DNA of 26,232 bases from a virus, in IMG/VR virus record IMGVR_UViG_3300046004_000051, positions 1-26,232 of that record; one strand, given 5' to 3'. This document shows positions 23,334 through 26,232 of this stretch, in pieces. Position 1 is the first letter of the stretch; every line of letters begins with the position of its first letter. The notes under the pieces are model-generated. The model was not told where the DNA came from. It searched no databases and worked only from the letters and a program-made list of their open reading frames with translations. A program made the position numbers and the translations under genes.

Positions 23334-23555
23334 ATGGATTACCAAGTCTTGTTCAACGCCGCAATGATTCTGGCGTCCTTCTTCGGCGGCTGGACACTCA
23401 ACACCATTACCAAATCCCTTGAGCGTCTTGACAAAGATGTTCGTGCAATGCCAATGAATTATGTTGGCCGTGTTGACTACCGTGAAGACATCCGGGAACT
23501 CAAAGAGATCATGAACAAGGTGTTTGAGCGTCTTGATAACAAGGTGGACAAGTGA
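23334..23555 (+). CDS. Small membrane-anchored coiled-coil protein (lysis cassette)
   Basis: This 73-residue protein has an N-terminal hydrophobic segment (about 4-24, including FNAAMILASFFGGWTLN) and then a charged coiled coil (SLERLDKDVRAMP ... DIRELKEIMNKVFERLDNKV). This topology fits a small inner-membrane protein, possibly an antiholin or a spanin-like anchor. No lipobox or Rz1-type partner is present. It ends in a GTGA overlap with the holin gene, so the two are co-translated. Confidence 0.72.
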   Translation: MDYQVLFNAAMILASFFGGWTLNTITKSLERLDKDVRAMPMNYVGRVDYREDIRELKEIMNKVFERLDNKVDK

Positions 23556-23920
23556 TTATTGAATCAATCATTGGCGCTCTGGTGCCTGTGGGCGTCGAGG
23601 GCATCAAGCAACTGATGACCAACTTCTTCGGTGGCGTCAAGGCCACCAGCATCGAAGACCAGATTAAGCTGGACACCAATGAAATTGAAAAAATCAAGGC
23701 GCTGGCAGAACTCGACAAGCCCATAGGACAGCCCTCGCAGTGGGTGGTAGACCTCCGGGCTTCCGCTAGATACATCGGTGCTTTGGCGGTCATTACAGTG
23801 GGCATCAGCACCCTATACGCGCCCGTCGATGTGCGTATCCAAGGTATCGCCCTAGAAGCGGCCAACATTGCCTTTGGTTTCTTGTTCGGTAGCCGCATCG
23901 TTGCCAGCTTCAAGAAATGA
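23552..23920 (+). CDS. Putative holin (3TM-type)
   Basis: This 122-residue protein starts at GTG 23552 within the stop of the previous gene. Hydrophobic segments lie at about 3-24 (amphipathic), 72-90 (ARYIGALAVITVGISTLYA) and 98-119 (IALEAANIAFGFLFGSRIV), with a charged helical linker between. The pattern QWVVDLRASARYIGA before the second segment is common in phage holins of the 3TM superfamily. It would form inner-membrane holes that release the endolysin, whose ATG overlaps its stop by 4 nt. Confidence 0.78.
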   Translation: MIIESIIGALVPVGVEGIKQLMTNFFGGVKATSIEDQIKLDTNEIEKIKALAELDKPIGQPSQWVVDLRASARYIGALAVITVGISTLYAPVDVRIQGIALEAANIAFGFLFGSRIVASFKK

Positions 23921-24426
23921 AATCCAACTTTGCCGAGGCACTTCAGAAGGTGCTGGCTCACGAGGGTGGCTTCTCTGACCATTTGCTTGACCCAGGTGGC
24001 ATGACCAACCTAGGCGTCACTAGGCGCGTCTGGGAAGAGTGGACAGGGCATCCGGTCACCGTGCGCCAAATGACCGAGTTAACCCCCGTTAAAGTGGCTC
24101 CAATGTACCGGCGTAAATACTGGGACAAGGTGCGTGGTGACGAGTTGCCAGCAGGCATTGACCTAGTGGTGTTTGATGCTGCGGTTAACTCAGGACCAGG
24201 TCGTGCAGCCAAGTGGCTTCAGGCTTGCGTTGGTGTAGATGTTGACGGCGACATTGGCCCAAAGACTCTTGCCGCCGTCAATGCGTTTGACGCTACTCAG
24301 TTGATTGACGATTATGGGCGCCGTCGATTGTCGTTCCTGCTTGACCTGCCAACTTGGAATACATTTGGCAAGGGCTGGACGGCTCGGATTGCTGCTGTAA
24401 AAACAGAAGCACAGGCTTTCGTTTAG
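23917..24426 (+). CDS. Endolysin, glycoside hydrolase 108-type muramidase
   Basis: This 169-residue protein carries the GH108 signature: catalytic Glu E16 in LAHEGGFS, then DPGGMTNLGVT (25-35), YRRKYWDKVRGDELPAGIDL, and FDAAVNSGPGRA (86-97). A PG_binding_3-type C-terminal part includes VDVDGDIGPKTLAAVN (107-122) and RRRLSFLLDLPTWNTFGKGW. It cleaves the glycan strand of peptidoglycan after the holin opens the membrane. There is no signal peptide, so export depends on the holin. The last 134 bp are overlapped by the antisense zinc-ribbon gene. Confidence 0.93.
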   Translation: MKSNFAEALQKVLAHEGGFSDHLLDPGGMTNLGVTRRVWEEWTGHPVTVRQMTELTPVKVAPMYRRKYWDKVRGDELPAGIDLVVFDAAVNSGPGRAAKWLQACVGVDVDGDIGPKTLAAVNAFDATQLIDDYGRRRLSFLLDLPTWNTFGKGWTARIAAVKTEAQAFV

Positions 24427-24595
24427 ATTTCAAGTTTCGCACAGCAGCGGGAATCACGATGTCTTCAGAAATTGTCTCCCGGCTGGTGTACTTCCACTTG
24501 CATGATTGGCACTGCTTCGTGCGTACAGTCTCCTCGGGAGCCTTGAAGGTTTCCGTTGTTCTCATATTCTCGGCGTTGCAGTTGGGGCAATTCAT
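24293..24595 (-). CDS. NrdR-like zinc-ribbon protein
   Basis: ATG at 24595 is preceded by a GAGGAAAG Shine-Dalgarno and begins one base after the upstream stop. A frame extension to 24646 exists but lies within the previous gene. The 100-residue protein has Zn ligands C3, C6, C29 and C32 (MNCPNC ... CQSCKWKYTSRETI). This resembles the N-terminal zinc ribbon of NrdR and related phage mini-proteins; the NrdR ATP-cone domain is absent. It may bind DNA. Residues 57-100 are encoded antisense to the end of the endolysin gene and look low in structure, so the functional part is probably the first ~56 residues. Confidence 0.75.
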   Translation of the reverse strand: MNCPNCNAENMRTTETFKAPEETVRTKQCQSCKWKYTSRETISEDIVIPAAVRNLKSKRKPVLLFLQQQSEPSSPCQMYSKLAGQAGTTIDGAHNRQSTE

Positions 24596-24596
24596 C

Positions 24597-24788
24597 TCAA
24601 TCTTTCCTCTTAGGTAATGGTGCCCAGTGACTCCAGAATTGGTCACCGTAAAAGTTGCTGTACTGCGCTACGCCGCCCTTGCCGAGTAGCTGTAGCTTCA
24701 CACCGCGCGGCGTGTGTTCGTCGATGGGTATCCAGTAGTAGTCGGTTGCCACCGCAGCGGTTCCTGTGCTGTTAATGGTGTGGGTCAC
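24597..24788 (-). CDS. Small DUF551-like phage protein (63 aa)
   Basis: The protein has a YYWIPIDEHTPRGVKLQLLG segment, then a strand and a FWSHWAPLPK ending (51-60). The W-I-P ... THW-x-PLP pattern is that of DUF551-type small phage proteins, whose function is not known. The start is GTG at 24788, within the stop of the preceding 33-codon frame (GTGA), with a GAGGA sequence about 9 nt upstream. It belongs to the leftward early-type cluster. Confidence 0.7.
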   Translation of the reverse strand: MTHTINSTGTAAVATDYYWIPIDEHTPRGVKLQLLGKGGVAQYSNFYGDQFWSHWAPLPKRKD

Positions 24789-24886
24789 AATAATGCATCC
24801 TCGTAATTCTCAGGGTTGAACTTCGGCACAGGGCCGTTGGCCGGGGCTACCGGCAGTTGGGTTGGGAAGGGCCAATTAGTATCCAC
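24785..24886 (-). CDS. Tiny Pro-rich protein (33 aa)
   Basis: A GTG at 24886 starts inside the last codons of the 32-aa membrane peptide and runs to TGA 24787-24785, which overlaps the next start as GTGA. The product is MDTNWPFPTQLPVAPANGPV followed by PKFNPENYEDALL. The NWPFP and KFNPENYE segments look protein-like rather than random, and both ends interlock with neighbouring genes. No strong Shine-Dalgarno is visible, so translation may depend on coupling. Unknown family. Confidence 0.5.
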   Translation of the reverse strand: MDTNWPFPTQLPVAPANGPVPKFNPENYEDALL

Positions 24887-24974
24887 TGTCGTCTTTCATG
24901 ATGTAGACCAAGATGCCGGCAACGATGACGATGACTACTACGACGGCCAGCAACGAGATGAGTAAGGTGGTCAT
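24876..24974 (-). CDS. Single-pass membrane mini-protein (32 aa)
   Basis: ATG 24974 overlaps the stop of the 80-aa gene as ATGA, and TAA is at 24878-24876. The peptide has an almost pure Leu/Ile/Val helix at about 3-25 (MTTLLISLLAVVVVIVIVAG, then ILVYIM) and a polar KDDSGY tail. A GGGGG stretch about 8 nt upstream may serve as ribosome site. Phages often carry such mini membrane proteins near helicase or early genes. Roles include lysis control and superinfection exclusion, but none can be assigned. Confidence 0.68.
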   Translation of the reverse strand: MTTLLISLLAVVVVIVIVAGILVYIMKDDSGY

Positions 24975-25213
24975 GTTGAGTACCCCCGGCTTGGCAGCCT
25001 CATGGCATCCTCAGAGCCGGGGCGCATAGCCCCGCGCACTTCACCGTCACCCACTCGGTAAGTGTCACGGCTCCACAGGTCTAAAGTTGGCGGTGTTGCC
25101 TCGTTCCTTCGCTTGATGCGGGGTGTGTACCCCTCAGTGCCGTGTGTGCGCTTGCTGGCCTTATCTGACAGCACGGGGAATGAGTGAGTGTCGGACGTGA
25201 CGTTGGTTCTCAT
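24971..25213 (-). CDS. Small hydrophilic phage protein (80 aa)
   Basis: ATG 25213 has AAGGAG 5-6 nt upstream and overlaps the preceding stop as ATGA, so I prefer it to an in-frame start at 25252. The protein starts MRTNVTSDTHSFPVLSDKAS and has EGYTPRIKRR, PPTLDLWSRDTYRVGDGEVR and a final RLPSRGYST. The composition is polar, rich in Arg, Thr and Pro, and probably disordered. The TPPTLDLWSRDTY block seems familiar from other phages, but no function is known. Confidence 0.7.
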   Translation of the reverse strand: MRTNVTSDTHSFPVLSDKASKRTHGTEGYTPRIKRRNEATPPTLDLWSRDTYRVGDGEVRGAMRPGSEDAMRLPSRGYST

Positions 25214-25365
25214 ACTGTCTCCTTCTTGTTGATAGGGTTGGCCAACAGCCACTTGTCACCGAGAAAGCGGATGGACCGTACCCAAGCACGTTGGTTGTGG
25301 CGATTGATCTGACGATCAGCACAGTTGAAGTGCTGACGCGCTCGTACTAGCATATTGGTTTTCAT
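25210..25365 (-). CDS. Small basic phage protein (51 aa)
   Basis: ATG 25365 has an AAGGA site 6 nt upstream, and TGA 25212-25210 overlaps the next ATG. The protein starts MKTNMLVRARQHFNCADRQI, then has RHNQRAWVRSIRFLGDKWLL and ends NPINKKETV. The NRHNQRAWVRSIRFLGDKWLL pattern is one I associate with short basic proteins of phages of this type. Several Arg and Trp residues suggest nucleic-acid or protein binding, which is inference. It follows the helicase gene by 36 nt. Confidence 0.75.
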   Translation of the reverse strand: MKTNMLVRARQHFNCADRQINRHNQRAWVRSIRFLGDKWLLANPINKKETV

Positions 25366-25401
25366 TTCAGTCCTTGGTTGGTTACGGTGTTACACAGTGT
25401 A

Positions 25402-26232
25402 TCACAGTTTTCTAGACTGTCTATATTCTTTTATTGCGTTTCTCAAACCAGCTTGCGTCTGGGCTTTGTCATCCAGGGCAATTGCTTGGGCTTGGTCAAG
25501 GGTTTCTTGGATCATGATGCGGTGGCAGATGACTGGTGCGCCCTGTCCCTGCCTACGCACTCGCGCATTCATCTGGTCATAGAGATCAAGGCTCCAGTTG
25601 AGTCCGTACCACACAACGATGTGGCCGTTCCTCTGGAGTCCGTCAATGCCGTGGCCCATGCTGGCAGGGTGCCCAATCATCAGGTCACAGTCGCCAGTCT
25701 TCCAACGGTGCATGGCATTTATCAATGACGCTTCGGTCTTGCATTCGGTCAAGTTGATAGGGCGCAGGTGCTTGAACTTGGTCATGATGCGTTCGGCGTC
25801 TGACCGATAAGCATACGAGCATAGGATAGGGCTACCGTTGGCTTCGTCAATGATGTCCTCAAGAGCCTCTAGCTTCAGGTCATGCACTGCTTCCCACAAT
25901 GGCATCCCGGCCACCGGGTACATTGCACCATTGGAGAACTGGAGGCACTTGTTGGTCAGCGATGCCTGGTTAAACATCTCCACCTCGGCACCACTGTCAA
26001 GCCTCAAGAAGAACTCTTTTTCCATCTTGTCATAGCGAACCCGCAGTTCAGGTGGCATCTCGATCTCGATGTTGTTGACCATCAAGTCGGGTAATGGGTT
26101 GTAGTCCTCGGCGCTCATCTCAAGCGTGATGTCACCGATCAGCTTCTTGATGGTGTCCTCGGTGTCCTCGTAGGGCACTTCCTTGTAGGGGCCGGCCTTG
26201 CGGTAAAACCGTGTTCTAAAGGCCGTTTTTCT
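25402..26232 (-). CDS. SNF2/DEAD-type helicase, C-terminal part (cut by right edge)
   Basis: The frame is open to the window edge, so 276 C-terminal residues are visible and the N-terminal RecA domain with Walker A lies outside. A GTG at 26178 is not the real start. The frame continues upstream as KTAFRTRFYRKAGPYKEV, typical inner sequence for the family. Visible motifs are the region SLTNKCLQFSNGAMY, motif IV-like SPILCSYAYRSDAERIM, motif V-like DLMIGHPASMGHGIDGLQ and motif VI-like QMNARVRRQGQ, as in SNF2-family phage helicases (T5 D10-like). It probably acts in phage replication or recombination. It heads the leftward cluster. Confidence 0.88.
   Translation of the reverse strand, partial: RKTAFRTRFYRKAGPYKEVPYEDTEDTIKKLIGDITLEMSAEDYNPLPDLMVNNIEIEMPPELRVRYDKMEKEFFLRLDSGAEVEMFNQASLTNKCLQFSNGAMYPVAGMPLWEAVHDLKLEALEDIIDEANGSPILCSYAYRSDAERIMTKFKHLRPINLTECKTEASLINAMHRWKTGDCDLMIGHPASMGHGIDGLQRNGHIVVWYGLNWSLDLYDQMNARVRRQGQGAPVICHRIMIQETLDQAQAIALDDKAQTQAGLRNAIKEYRQSRKL

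Noticed and set aside
23334-23555. Inner-membrane spanin (Rz) call for the 73-aa protein
   Set aside because: Topology would fit, but it is short, lies before holin and endolysin, and no Rz1-like lipoprotein with a lipobox was found.

Overview
This window is the late (packaging, head, tail and lysis) region of a tailed double-stranded DNA phage whose virion genes are of the P22 type: short-tailed, podovirus-like. The signature set is a P22-type portal, scaffold, P22-fold coat protein, gp4-like tail accessory factor, gp10-like stabilization protein and a run of three ejection-type proteins. Shine-Dalgarno sites and gene packing point to a Gram-negative, probably proteobacterial, host. The style resembles freshwater Burkholderiales phages, but that is an impression, not a measurement. 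No integrase, tRNA, rRNA, CRISPR array or insertion sequence was seen, so lifestyle is open.

Layout. Positions 1-837 carry leftward genes: the first 14 codons of a gene leaving the window, and a cysteine-rich DUF7227-like protein. Positions 838-1555 are a non-coding divergent control region. It holds about ten copies of the near-palindrome CCCAATGGGT (six of them in a tandem array with an 18-bp period), other dyads, and a well-formed leftward promoter with one copy of the motif in its spacer. From 1556 a long rightward run follows: terS, terL, three small basic genes, an unknown 243-aa protein, portal, a DUF5856-like gene, tailspike/fiber, a small fiber-assembly-like gene, a beta-rich adhesin-like protein, a small virion-like protein, scaffold, coat, two structural proteins, two small genes, gp4-like, gp10-like, a fiber/needle-like protein, a cupin, three ejection proteins, a small membrane/coiled-coil protein, holin and endolysin (ends 24426).

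Positions 24293-26232 are a converging leftward cluster read from the right: the C-terminal part of an SNF2-type helicase, then six small genes. Several of these are shorter than 60 codons and were found only by hand. Most are chained by ATGA or GTGA stop/start overlaps.

How it works together: TerS/TerL package DNA through the portal into a scaffold-built coat shell. gp4- and gp10-like proteins plus a needle-like protein close the portal. The tailspike binds the host surface, the ejection proteins cross the envelope, and holin plus GH108-type endolysin lyse the cell. Two UUCG-capped hairpins flank the first gene after the coat gene and probably step down expression there. The most unusual part is the CCCAATGGGT array. 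It sits beside terS and its copies abut -10-like hexamers on the leftward strand, which suggests operators of a phage regulator, with a packaging or replication site as the alternative.
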